Assembly (NCBI RefSeq): GCF_965363235.1
Contig: NC_134846.1
Location: forward strand, 74,250,724-74,314,723
Reading direction: 5' to 3'
Origin: Mytilus galloprovincialis
Taxonomy: Eukaryota > Mollusca > Bivalvia > Mytilida > Mytilidae
DNA: 64,000 nucleotides
In this document: positions 12,019 through 24,700 of the stretch, in pieces
Layout of the letters: every line of letters begins with the position of its first letter
Numbering within the stretch: the first letter of the stretch is position 1
The notes under the pieces: generated by a model
Databases searched by the model: none
What the model saw: only the letters and a program-made list of their open reading frames with translations
What the model was told of the DNA's origin: nothing
Translations under genes and position numbers: made by a program

Positions 12019-14265
12019 AACCAGATGCTCCGCAGGGCACAGCTTTATACGACCGCAGAGGTTGAACCGTGAACGGTTGGGGCAAGTATGGCCACAACAT
12101 TCAAGCTGGATTCAGCTCTAAATTTGGATTGTGATTAAATAGTTGACACAGCATAGGTTTCTAACACAGAATGAATGTGGTCTAATAAACTTAAAATTTG
12201 TTTTTTGCCTTTGGGCAATTCACTTTGCTGTTGAATATTTATCCTCTCAAAAAAATGTTTGAAGAAATTTTCTTTTTATTTATGAAATCTGAAATGAGAA
12301 AAATTGAACACCCCTCCCCCCCCCCCCCCCCAATTTTTTTTCTCACATACCCCTTTCCCTTATTCCAAAACTGATCTCAATTCAAATTACTAATGCAGTT
12401 TGCAACAATAACTACTCATTTAAATACATCATAAAATATTAAAATGTGAAAAAAGTGCTTGTTATCACTGAATGGTAAAGATTGTTTTAATTTATCAGTT
12501 GGTAGTAAAAGTGAATATACATTGTATCTTGTATAAAACAATGATTTAAGTTGATTCAACTACTATTCTGGACAAAGAAAGATAACTCCAATTGAAAATT
12601 TCTTGCTATAGTGCAATATTGTGAAAGTAGATATTTCTTGCTATTGCGCAATACTGTGCAATTGAAAATACTTGCTATTGCACAATACTGTGAGATTTCT
12701 TGCTATTGCGCAATACTGTGCAATTGAAAATTTCTTGCTATTGCACAGTACTGTGCAATTGAAGATTTCTTGCTATTGCTGAATACTGTGCAATTGAAAA
12801 TTTCTTGCTGTTGCACAATAATATAATAATTTTGGATCCTGATTTGGACCAACTTAAAAACTGGGCCCATAATCAAAAATCTAAGTACATGTTTAGATTC
12901 AGCATATCAAAGAACCCCAATTATTCAATTTTTGATGAAATCAAACAAAATTTAATTTTGGACCCTGATATGGACCAACTTGAAAACTGGGTCAATAATA
13001 AACAAGAGCTGTCAAAATGACAGTAAACCGGATTCTTTAACATTTATTTGTGTTCTGGCATTTATCAATATTACAAGGACCAAAACTCCTAATAGGTAAA
13101 ATTTATGATTATCAATATCAAACTTGACTTCCATGTTGTCAACAATAACAACATATAAACTAGATAGAAAATGACCCTCTAGCAGGACAAACTGTGTGCC
13201 CTTAATGCATAAAGTAAGGACAAACTGTGTGCCCTTAATGCATAAAGTAAGAAAAAATTACTAAGTCAACCTACATGTACCTAGGATTTTGAAAATATGA
13301 ATGAATTGTATGGTTTTTAAACTTTCAAGAACCGTAACTCCTGAACGGTAAAAGTCAAAATCGTCATTATTGAACTTGACCTCCATTTTGTTGTCAGTAA
13401 CAACATATTAAAATTTTAAAAGGTTTGGCCGTACATCCCCAAATCAATAACCGACATTTTTGACACAAAAATCCGGTTAAAAATCTAAGTATATTTTTAG
13501 ATTCAGCATATCAAAGAACCCCAAGGATTCAATTTTTGTTAAAAATCAAACTTAGTTTAATTTTGGACCCTTTGGACCTTAATGTATACCAATTTGAAAA
13601 CAGGACCAAAAATTAAGAATCTACATACACAGTTAGATTTGGCATATCAAAGAACCCCAATTATTCAATTTTTGATGAAATCAAACAAAGTTTAATTTGG
13701 ACCCTTTGGGCCCCTAAACTGTTGGGACCAAAACTCCCAAAATCAATCCCAACTTTCCTTTTATGGTCATAAACCTTGTGTTTAAATTTCATAGATTTCT
13801 ATTTACTTATATTAAAGTTATGGTGCGAAAACCAAGAAAAATGCTTATTTAGGCCCCTTTTTGGCCCCTAATTCCTAAACTGTTGGGATCTCAACTCCCA
13901 AAATCAATCCAAACCTTCCTTTTGTGTTCATAAACCTTGTGTTTAAATGTCTTTGATTTCTATTTACTTATACTAAAGTTAATGTGCGAAAACCAAGAAT
14001 AATGCTTATTTGGGCCCTTTTTTGGCCCTTAATTACTAAACAGTTGGAACCAAAACTCGCAAAATCAATCCCAACCTTCCTTTTGTGTTCATAAACCTTG
14101 TGTTTAAATGTCTTTGATTTCTATTTACTTATACTAAAGTTAATGTGCGAAAACCAAGAAAATGCTTATTTGGGCCCTTTTTGGCCCCTAATTCCTAAAC
14201 TGTTGGGACCAACGTGATACCAATATACAACCAAAAAAATTTCAATTTTTGCGGTCGTATAAAAA
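12019..14265 (+). mobile_element. Family A element, near full length, carrying a nested insertion
   Basis: The left end begins AACCAGATGCTCCGCAGGGC, then GCTTTATACGACCGCAGAGG. The right end finishes TTTTTGCGGTCGTATAAAAA, so TTTATACGACCGC occurs inverted near both ends. Inside are a C-tract (12307-12331), a short-period array of TTGCTATTGCACAATACTG-like units (about 12590-12830), units of about 120 bp, and three units of about 170 bp containing CTAAACTGTTGGGA. Small open frames in it, such as that at 12805-13020, follow the repeat units and are not genes. Confidence 0.85.
12998..13474 (+). mobile_element. Small element nested in the family A copy
   Basis: Continuity of the family A unit is broken after GGTCAATAAT and resumes at AAAAATCTAAG. 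The insert starts AAACAAGAGCTGTCAAAATG, has subterminal inverted repeats AACCGGATT (about 13025) and AATCCGGTT (about 13466), and holds a 33-bp direct duplication at about 13183-13248. No coding capacity was seen. Confidence 0.55.
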
Positions 14266-14855
14266 TTTATAAGGAACTGTTGTAATGTTCGAAATGAATT
14301 AGCGACCGAGATTGAAAAAAATAATGACACTTAGCTTATAAGTATAATTCACGTAGAACAATTGTTTGACAGTAATGAATTAATATCTTTTATTTTCTTG
14401 TCCGTTCTATGTTTTCTATTCCATAAGATTGGCATTCGACACTGAGACTACTATATAACACATAGTAGTCTCAGTCCGACCCTACCTGTAATTTTTCACA
14501 TCAGTGTACAGTAAGTTATTATATATAGTCCAGTCGCAGTATAAGGTTTCAAAACCTAATAATAAACTTTTATGAAAAATATCTTTTCATTTATAATAGA
14601 CTTAAATAATTTGCAATTTGCTAATTTTCTTTGATTACAAAAAACGTCAATCTCCTTTTAGGTCCTGCCCCCTTCTAGTAAATTTTATATGCTATTTACC
14701 TTTAAATTTTTCAGCTACCATTAGCATCAAATTGGTTAAAACTTTACAGTGATTCATCAAAAAATCCATATCAGAGGTCTTAAATAATTATATATATCGC
14801 AAGCCTCATTTTAGGGAGTAAATTAACGTGATGCGTAAAAATCAGTTGATATCTT
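14266..14855. other. Intergenic sequence
   Basis: I see no gene or clear repeat apart from the short palindrome around 14436-14474 (GAGACTACTATATAAC / ATAGTAGTCTC). Confidence 0.4.
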
Positions 14856-14860
14856 TATTG

Positions 14861-15010
14861 CAGTGGCGGATCCATGGGGGGGGTTCCGGGGGTGCGCACC
14901 CCCCCTTTATTTTTGCCGATCAATGCATTTGTATCGGGACATATGTGTTGCACCCCCCCTGCGCCCTGGGTTAGCACCCCCCCTTTCGAAAATTCCTGCA
15001 TCCGCCCCTG
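14861..15010. mobile_element. 150-bp MITE with TATTG target duplication
   Basis: The left terminus CAGTGGCGGATCCATGG and the right terminus (inverse complement CAGGGGCGGATGCAGG) form imperfect inverted repeats. TATTG occurs immediately outside both ends (14856-14860 and 15011-15015). The interior has G-rich and C-rich runs. Termini of CAGnGGCGGAT type are, to my knowledge, widespread in invertebrate non-autonomous DNA elements, possibly hAT-related. The overlapping open frames at 14863-15224 are artefacts. Confidence 0.75.
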
Positions 15011-15329
15011 TATTGTCTATAATAAAGAAAGTGTACATTTTATCGTCATGCACCAAAAATTACCGTTACATCATGTGGCAAGAATTGTTTACCGTTATTG
15101 CTCAAAAGGTACCCCCATTACTAGTACTACCCTACTAAAAGTGGTGCCGATTTTACCAGGTGCCAAATTGACTAGAATTTTAGAAATCCAAAATTTCTTT
15201 ACTCTGTCTCTGGACTACATGTAGACTCATTTATAAAACTACATTCAATACAACCAATTTTCATTTGTCTTTTGTCTCTCACCTTCAATTCTGACACATT
15301 AACGTGTTTTGCCATGCTAAGCAGGGGCC

Positions 15330-15574
15330 AGATCAACAATAATATCGAACGAGAAGCGGCGCAAAGTTCGCAAAGTTCACTAATTAGTCCGACTTTTTAC
15401 GAACATAGTTTTCGAATTAATTTTCTCTGATTAGCCAATACTTTTTTTGAAATATCTTCAATATGTTCGTATTAATTTGATTATCAAAATAACAAACATT
15501 TTCAGAGTATTTTGAATGTTAGATTTTTAAATTCGAAAATACAAATGATCACGTTTTGAAAGAAAACAACAAAA
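15330..15574 (+). promoter_or_regulatory. CCDC6: Probable CCDC6 promoter and 5' UTR
   Basis: CpGs cluster at about 15335-15420 (for example ATCGAACGAGAAGCGGCGC) in CpG-poor surroundings, immediately upstream of the CCDC6 start. Gene 1 runs away in the opposite direction, so the promoter may be shared. No TATA box was assigned and the transcription start is unknown. Confidence 0.4.
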
Positions 15575-15796
15575 ATGGCGGACAGTGCGAGCGAGCTCGA
15601 AAGTGATACGAGCTCTATTGATGGGGGCCCTACGCTTAAACCACCATCTCCAGCAACATTAGAGCAACTTCAGAAAAGAATTGAATCATTACAGCAAGAA
15701 AACAGAGTTTTAAAAATGGAGTTAGAAACATACAAACTGAAATGCAAGACGTTACAGGAGGACAAAAAAGAACTCCAGAAAGCCAGTGTCAACATT
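15575..15796 (+). CDS. CCDC6: CCDC6 exon 1
   Basis: It encodes residues 1-74: an acidic/Ser-rich N-terminus, then the first coiled-coil heptads. It ends KASVNI with donor ATT|GTTAGC, which is weak beyond the GT. The boundary equals the vertebrate exon 1 end, immediately before [10 protein letters not shown]. Reading on into the intron meets a stop after three codons. Confidence 0.93.
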
Positions 15797-18700
15797 GTTA
15801 GCATATAAATTTTAAATGTTAATTTATTTGTAAAAAAGCATTTTCGCCCATTATATATTTTGAAATGTTCATAAAATGTCTAATTTTGATCAGGAGTTGA
15901 GTTGTCATTGTTGTTTTTTGTCACTTACAGGACTTTCATGTCTCTTTGTCATTTCTAAATTTAAGATATGAATCGAATGTAGGAAAAAAAGTCACAGGAA
16001 AAAAAGTCACGGAAAAAAAGTCATGGAAAAAAAGTCACAGGAAAAAAGGTCACAGGAAAAAAAGTCACAGGAAAAAAAGTCACAATATATATTTTTTGTA
16101 TGAAATAGTCATACATGTATCAATAGGAGAAACTTTCCAAATATATTTTTTTTTATGGAAATGGTCATATATTGGAAAACATTCCCAATAAATATTTTGT
16201 ATGGAAATGGACATTTTTGAATTCATTTTATACGACTAGCTTTGGAAATTTAGATATAAATCGCAAAACATTAAAAAGAAACGTGTACATGCTGATGTAC
16301 TAGTGTAATATTTATTGATACATGCATGTTTTCAAGGATTTGTTGTAATTATTTTTGTTTTATATCTCTTATGAAATGATAGAGATGTGAGTTAAACAGC
16401 ACCAATTTCCTTCAATTTGAATTCAAGTTAGAAGTTCAGTATATGACTTGATCACAAGTTATTTTGATGTTTGAAGATAAAGTATTATTCCTTCAATTCA
16501 GTGTTAAACAAACAACTCATTGCCATTAATACTAACAGGGACTGTTGATATTGATGTGTGGCTTCTTGTGACACCTTCCCCATTTTGTAGACCTGCCACT
16601 TCCTGTCTTCGTAGGAAGTCATACCAATGAAATACAACTTAAGCTCAATATTAAATGAAAGGAAACAATCAGCTTTCCCTGTTTGATAAAAAGTCAATTT
16701 TGAAAAAAAGAGCATATTATATTATGCTTTTATTAGTCTTTATGGTTTTTAAAGATTAAACTTTACCACTAAGAGTAAGTAATCTGATACAAGTATATTA
16801 TGGCTTTTTTTCTATGCATTCATAAACTCCAGTTGAATCATTTATTGCATACATGTACATAGTTACCTTTTCATGTGCATTCCAACATACTTCTGATAAA
16901 TAATTTTACTAAAAAATATTGTGACTTTTTTTCCTGTGACTTTTTTTCTTGTGACTTTTTTTCCTGTGACTTTTTTTCCTAGTGATTTTGTGACTTTTTT
17001 TCCCGTGACTTTTTTTCCTGTGACTTTTTTTCCGTTTACCTATGAATCATAGACTTCGGTACATGTGTATACAATGTTTTAGTTTGTTTGATAGGAAAAT
17101 CAGTAAAATAAGGCATGATTTTGAAGTACTCTATTATTATGATTAAAATCCTGATTGATTCAAATCAAAATGTTTTTATAAGATGGGGAAAACCCGCCAA
17201 ATAAGGGATTGTTCCTCAAATGAGTAATCCGCTTTGGGATTCTGTGTTCACAACAATTTTCTGATTTGGCAGCCCTCAAAATATCTAATCAAGCCCAATC
17301 AAGTCTATTCTGTGGAAAAAAAATGCCAACCACCTATGAGGCCCCTCATGGAGTTGTCAAATTAATCACTTAATCACATTTTTTTTTAAAAATAAAATAA
17401 CATAATCATTAATTATATATTAAACAACATAATCAAATAATCACTTTAAAAACAGCCAAGCACTCACATAATCAAAATCCCCATGAGGATGATGTAGGAG
17501 GCTCACCTCCTCCAAACTTGTATCCTTTACACATGTTACAAAAACAATACTTTAATATTAACATTTATACATACCTTTACTAGAAAAATATATACATCTT
17601 TATGATCTTATTCTTTTTCTCATGAATTTTATCACATTTTTACAAATTATTTAAAAAAAAAATCACATATTAAAGCCTTCTGTTACAGGAGGTTTTAATA
17701 GCAAGAGTGTCTTTTTTTTTAATTAATACACATTTGATTATTTCAGTAGTCCTATATAATATATACATCTTGTTAAATGAATAGATCGGTCATTTTATAA
17801 TAATGCTGTAAAAATATTGTAGCAAGCCAGAGCTGAACAAGAGGAAGAATTCATTAGTAATACCTTACTAAAGAAGATACAATGTCTGAAAAAGGAAAAA
17901 GAGTCATTGGCTATGAATTATGAACAAGAAGAAGAATTTTTAACCAATGATTTGTCCAGAAAATTAACACAGGTAAAGTTTGATCATGTGTTGTTAGGAA
18001 ATTTAGAAAAAAAATTGTAACCTCAAATGAAAAAAAAAATGATTAGGTGGTGTTACCTCTTACAAAGTCTATCTAAATTATTTTTCAAAGAATTCTGCTG
18101 TAGCCGATGCTGGGGGCCGTCTTAAACGTGCAGTAAGGTGCAAGGGTTTTTTTTTGCTCTCTGTTGTAGACCTGATTGCGTTGAGGATGAAGAACAGCAA
18201 TAAAAGCGTTGTTCCATTGCTTTTTGTGGGTTTTTTTAGCTGTGCATGAACTGATTTTGTGTCATGGATGTATATCCCATATCCTTTGTTTTTCTATACA
18301 TATATTTAGAATTTAAATGTGATTTATTTTTGTACTAATTAAGTTCTTACTTATTTTAAACATCTGATTTTTTTAATACCTCGGATTAGTAAATAAAATT
18401 GAAAAGAATACCATGCATAGAGTTCTGTCACAACATATAAAAAACATTTTGACCCAGAGTTTAATGGCTTTTTAGGATGTTTGTTAATACATTGAAAATG
18501 TCCACCTAGTTTTGTGCAGCCATTTGTTTTTTTTTTACAGTTTTGTGAAATTCATTCCTTTTTTATGAGCATTCTTGATGGAGGTATTGTTTTGTAAGTC
18601 GGAGATGGCTCTGATGTCTAATGGTCTTTTTGGGGGAAGTGGGAGGTCAAAGGGCAATCAAGAAAGATTACATAAAAATTGTCTAACCAGAGCTGTCAGA

Positions 18701-21700
18701 CAGTTTCTGTCCCAAATGCTAGATTCATTTTCAAGCCAATAAATTTCCTGCATCACCCAGATTACAATCTATGTTGCAATGTATATTGGTATATAAGCCT
18801 GGGAAATAACTTTTTAGCCTAAAAAATTATAGGATCAATTTATTCCAATCATACAATAGAGTTTTGGTATATTTTGGGCCATGCCATTTACCTTTCAAAA
18901 TAAAGGACAAATTGTTGTTTTTGTTATAAAAAAAGTGTGTTATTAAATTCTTGAATAAATCTTATTTGATTTACAGCTTAGGAATGAAAAAGTAGAACTG
19001 GAGGAGACATTAGAAAAAGAACAAGAATATCAAGTTAACAAATTGATGAGGAAGATTGAAAAGTTAGAAAGAGAAACCTTGTCTAAACAAGTGACTCTTG
19101 AACAGGTACATAGTTGTGAACAGATTTTATTTTATAATGAAATTATTCCTGGTTTGTTATATTGTGTTATTAGTTCCCCTAATATGCACAGCTGGGAAGT
19201 CTTGGTTTTCATTAAATACCTGTAATATTTTAGGTTAATTGGAAGACATTTAATGATCTCTTAAGCATACTTAATACCATATTGATAGGACATGATTATT
19301 CACACTACATTTACTGAACTGATTTGTTGAGGACTTGATGTAAACTTGACAGTACAATATACCATATTAATCATGTACATCGACTCCATCATAAAAATAG
19401 CAGACATATACATGACCAATAATTGCTAATATCATTGTTACAACAAATGTATTTGATCTCTGGTGGATAGCTGTCTCATTGTCAATCATACCACATCTTC
19501 TCATTTTAATATACAAACAAAGACAAAACAGTAACTAACAATGCATGGTGTATTGTTAAACACCTTGATAATATGCAAATTAATTGGTGTTTGTGAAAAA
19601 AAAAAGGAACTGAAAAGAAACTACTGTAAAAAGGCTTGTATAGTCTGCACCCCCTTCTCCTCACGAAATGTTAGGTAAAAAAACTTTTTGTAACTGTTAG
19701 AAAAGGTCTAATGAAACTCCGGTAATTTCAAATCCTGTGCAGTCGTTTGCAGTATTTTCTTTGAAAAACCTGTTTTCCATCATCAAACAGAAGCTGAAAC
19801 TGCTTGTAAATGATTCTAGAACGCTAATAAAATAAGTTTAATTAGGGCCCCGCCAAAGGCGGGTCGCCCTATAGTGATCAGTCTGTCTGTCCGTCCGTCC
19901 GTCCGTAACACTTTGTAATAACTTTGTGTCCGCTCCATATCTAGAGAACCATTATGATTTCATACTTTATACTTTACATGTTTATTAACCACCACCAGAG
20001 GGCGTGTCATGATGTATGTACAACTTCCTAGGTCAAAGGTCAAGGTCAAAAAACTTTGGTTTCAGTTGACAACCCTGTGTCCTGTGGTGAAGATCGTGTC
20101 CGCTCTATATCTTGAGAACCGTTATGATTTCAAAGTTTATACTTGACATGTATATGAACCAACACCAGAGGGTGTGTCATAATTTATGAACGACTGCCTA
20201 GGGCAAAGTTCAAGGTCAAAAACTTTGGTTTCAGTTGACAACCCCATGTCCTATGGTAAAGATTGTGTCCGCTCTATATTTTGAGAACCATTATCATTTT
20301 AAAGTTTATACCTGAAATGTATATAAACCAACACCAAAGGGTGTGTCATAATTTATGTGCAACTTCCTAGGTCAAAGGTCAAGGTCAAAAACTTTGGTTT
20401 CAGTTGACAACCCCGTGTCCTATGGTAAAGATCGTGTCCGCTCTATATCTTGAGAACCGTTATCATTTCAAAGTTTATACTTGACATGTTTATAAACCAA
20501 CACCAAAGGGTGTGTCATAATTTATTTACAACTTCCTAGGTCAAAGGTCAAGGTCAAAAACTTTGATTTCAGTTGACAAACCCATGTCCTATGGTAAAGA
20601 TATAATTTTTTAATGCACATTATTCACAGCGGGGCCCACAGAGATGGCTCCCATCTCAATGATATCTAGTTCACTTAAAAAACAATTTAGAAACTTTTAA
20701 AATTGAGAATGGAAATGGGGAATGTGCCAAAGAGACAACAACCCGACCATAGAGCAGACAACAGCAGAAGGTCACAAACAGGTCTTCAATGCAACGAGAA
20801 ATTCTCGCACCCGGAGGCGTTGTGTATGTTTAAACAGGAAAATTAAAAAGCATGTGTAAAAGAAGAAAATAATCAGTGAGAGTCGAAATCCGTACATAAC
20901 AGATATCACTATAAAACAATTGAAAGTAAAAAAGTTCTATCCTTTTGTAAAACAGTCTTTAATATATCTATCACATTAATGTTTGAAGGGTCTTAAGCTA
21001 ATACAAACCATATTAGTCAGTATGAAACACCAAAACGGAACGAAACAATAACCGATTACGTTTTGTAGTTTACCAATTCTAAGCTGGTTTACAGTTGTCT
21101 TTTACACTATGATTGTATCGTTTCAATCAATCAGATACCAGTTTATTTCAACCAATGCATTGAAAAGAAACGAGATATTTGTAATGAAAGGTTTAGTTTT
21201 TATATTTATTAGTATTAATTTGATATTGAATAGAAATAACTTATTAATATGGATGAGTTAAAACTATTAGTTTGAAAAATGAAAAGAGCACCCTCTACAA
21301 TATCAATAACCAAGATGGCGGAACGTAAACAAACCACCTCACCTGCGAAATTGAAATTTTTCTCTTATTTCTTGCTTATTGTACTCTATAGTCCGCATCC
21401 TGTCTGGAAGGTCAAATTTTGGAGAATAAAACCGCGGACTATACAAGCCTTTCTACAGTAGTCTGAACTTTCTTTTCATCCTTTTGTTACACATAACAAA
21501 AAAAATAATATGAAGTTTAAGATTTATTAATCAAATAGTTGTTTTATGTATTTAGTTGAGACGAGAAAAAGTGGAATTAGAAAATGCATTAGAACAAGAA
21601 CAAGAGTCCCTAGTCAACAGGTTGTGGAAAAAAATGGACAAATTAGAGGCAGAGAAAAGGTATGTTGTTTAATGTCTTCTATCATGGGAATCTTGTATCA

Positions 21701-24700
21701 TTAAAAATAAATTGGGGGTCAAAGTTGAACTTGACTTATAATAAATTACAATCTTGATATATATTTGGACCCTGTGTCAAAGTTGGAGAGAACCCTGTAT
21801 TAATTTGTCAGTCTTTTATAAATAACAATACTGTAGAAGGCCAAAGTTGCCTAAAATAAATTCTACTTTTGCATGATACATGTACATTCCAAAATAAGAA
21901 TGAGTTCAATAATTAACTGTTTCATGCAGAATGCCTCCACAAGAAGGGTTATTGTGTATAATATATTCATTTTAGGTTGAAATCTTATGCTGGTAAAGTT
22001 CAAGGTAATAAACTATAATTTGAGTACCTTGATTATTGATACAAGTTGGAGGGTTCATTATCTTTAGACAGTGTGTACAAAAAACTAAGACCACACAATT
22101 TGGGGCCGTCAATGGATGCCCTCAATCTCAAAGACATTTACTGGTAGTCAATTGCATTTTAGTGTTGTAAAAAGGATAGTTAGAACTTGATACATGTGGT
22201 TGTATGTTTATTATTTAGATTGCTTCAGGAAAAGTTAGACCAACCTGTGACTGGCCCTCCTTCCCCCCGTGATATGAACAATGGCGATACAGCACAGAAT
22301 TTAACACAACATATAGAAAACCTTAGAGGAGAAGTCAATAATTTGAAAGACATGCTGCGGAGAGCACAAGTAGAACGTAAGTTTATTTCAGATAAAAAAG
22401 TGCAGGGAAACAAATAAGACTGAGACCAACAGGCCAGTCTTGTTGTTTTATTTGCCTTCCTGAATTCCCCTTTTTCAAAATTTTCTTACTGTTCATCAGC
22501 CATGAATGGCCATAATTCAACAGTCAGTAGACTGATGTCTGTTTTTGTATAGCTTGCCCTGATAAAGTCTACTTGTTAAGGCCAGTTATTGAAGTACAGT
22601 ACCTAGAATTGTACTTCATTTCCTGTATATAATGATAGTAGAGAAGTTTAATAATGTCTAAAATTCAAATACTGTTACAGCTCTTCTATAAAAGCATGCA
22701 AAGCAAACCTTTGATCAACTTGCTTGCTATGTTTGCTTGGATATTTGCAAACAATAGTTAGATGGAGTTTCAGTCTGTTTTATTATATACCAGGATTTGA
22801 TTGGACAATAAAAATTGACATGGAATGAAGTTAATGTTTATTGTCCAATCAAATTCCAGTATATATTAAACAGACTGAAACAGACTACCTACCTGTTGTT
22901 TACAAACATAGCAAGCAAGTTGATCAAAGGTTTGTTTTGCATGCTTTTATAGAAGAGCTGTAAGAACAGAATTTTTGCAATGAAGATAAAAATAGGAAAA
23001 ATTATCATATTATAATTTTTATATGACGCAGAATTTTTTTGGGATCGTATAATGGTATGATGTTATCATCGTTGTCCAAAGACACGTTGGTTTCCAGACA
23101 ATAACTTTAGTTTTAAGTATAAAAGATCTTTATGATTTTTTTTAGAAGGTTCAAAACCACAAAAGGAAGGCTGGGATTAATTTTGGGGATGATGGTTCCA
23201 ACCGTTTAGGAATTAGGGCCCAAATCAAGCATTTTTATACGACCGCAAAAATTTTAATTTTTTGGTCGTATATTGCTATCACGTTGGCATCGTCGTCCGA
23301 ATACTTTTAGTTTTCGCACTCTAACTTTAGTAAAAGTGAATAGAAATCAATGAAATTTTAACACAAGGTTTATGACCACAAAAGGAAGGTTGGGATTGAT
23401 TTTGGGAGTTTTGGTCCCAACATTTTAGGAATTAGGGGCCAAAAAGGGCCCAAATAAGCATTTTCTTGGTTTTCGCACTATAACTTTAGTTTAAGTGAAT
23501 AGAAATCTATGAAATTTTGACACAAGGTTTATGACCACAAAAGGACGGTTGGGATTGATTTTGGGAGTTTTGGTTCCAACAGTTTAGGAATTAAGGGCCA
23601 AAAAAGGGCCCAAATAAGCATTATTCTTGGTTTTCGCACAATAACTTTAGTATAAGTAAATAGAAACCAATGAAATTTAAACACAAGGTTTATGACCACA
23701 AAAGGAAGGTTGGGATTGATTTTGGGAGTTTTGGTCCTAACAGTTTATGAATTAGGGGCCAAAAAGGGACCCAAATAAGCATTATTCTTGGTTTTTGCAC
23801 CATAACTTTAGTATAAGTAAATAGAAATCTATGAAATTTAAACACAAGGTTTATGACCATAAAAGGAAGGTTGGGTTTGATTTTGGGAGTTTTGGTCCCA
23901 ACAGTTTAGGAATAAGGGGCCCAAAGGGTCCAAAATTGAACTTTGTGTGATTTCATCAAAAATTGAATAAATGGGGTTCTTTGATATGCCGAATCTAACT
24001 ATGTATGTAGATTCTTAATTTTTGGTCCCATTTTCAAATTGGTCTACATTAAGGTCCAAAGGGTCCAAAATTAAACTTAGTTTGATTTTAACAAAAATTG
24101 AATCCTTGGGGTTCTTTGATGTGCTGAATTTAAAAATGTACTTAGATTTTTAATTATTGGCCTAGTTTTCAAGTTGGTCCAAATGGGGGTCCAAAATTAA
24201 ACTTTGTTTGATTTCATCAAAAATTGAATAAATGGGTTCTTTGATATGCCAAATCTAACTGTGTATGTAGATTCTTAATTTTTGGTCCAGTTTTCAAATT
24301 GGTCTACATTAAGTTCCAAAGGGTCCAAAATTAAACTAAGTTTGATTTTAACAAATATTAAATTCTTGGGCTTATTTGATATGCTTTATCTAAACATGTA
24401 CTTTGATTTTTGATTATGGGCCCAGTTTTCAAGTTGGTCCAAATCAGGATTCCATATCAAGTATTGTGCAATAGCAAGAAATTTTCAATTGCACAGTATT
24501 GCACAATAGCAAGAAATATCTAATTGCACAATATTGTGCAATAGCAATTAATTTTCAATTGGAGTTATCTTTCTTTGTATAGAATAGTAGTTGATAATAT
24601 ATGTTGGAAATTTGCCAGACATGACTATGATGTCATTTTCTATTTTTATTTCTATTTTTATTTGCCAGTAACTTTATGTAAATAACTTCATTGGAAATTT

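Noticed and set aside
14863..15224. Two overlapping plus-strand frames of 91 and 116 codons
   Set aside because: They read a 150-bp MITE in two frames and continue into non-coding flank.
15946..16191. Lys-rich open frame in CCDC6 intron 1
   Set aside because: It reads through the 15-bp GTCACAGGAAAAAAA array and has no similarity or splicing support.
22219..22417. Reading through the CCDC6 exon 5 donor to the TAA at 22415
   Set aside because: GTAAGT at 22377 is a strong donor and the exon 6 sequence continues the conserved protein exactly.
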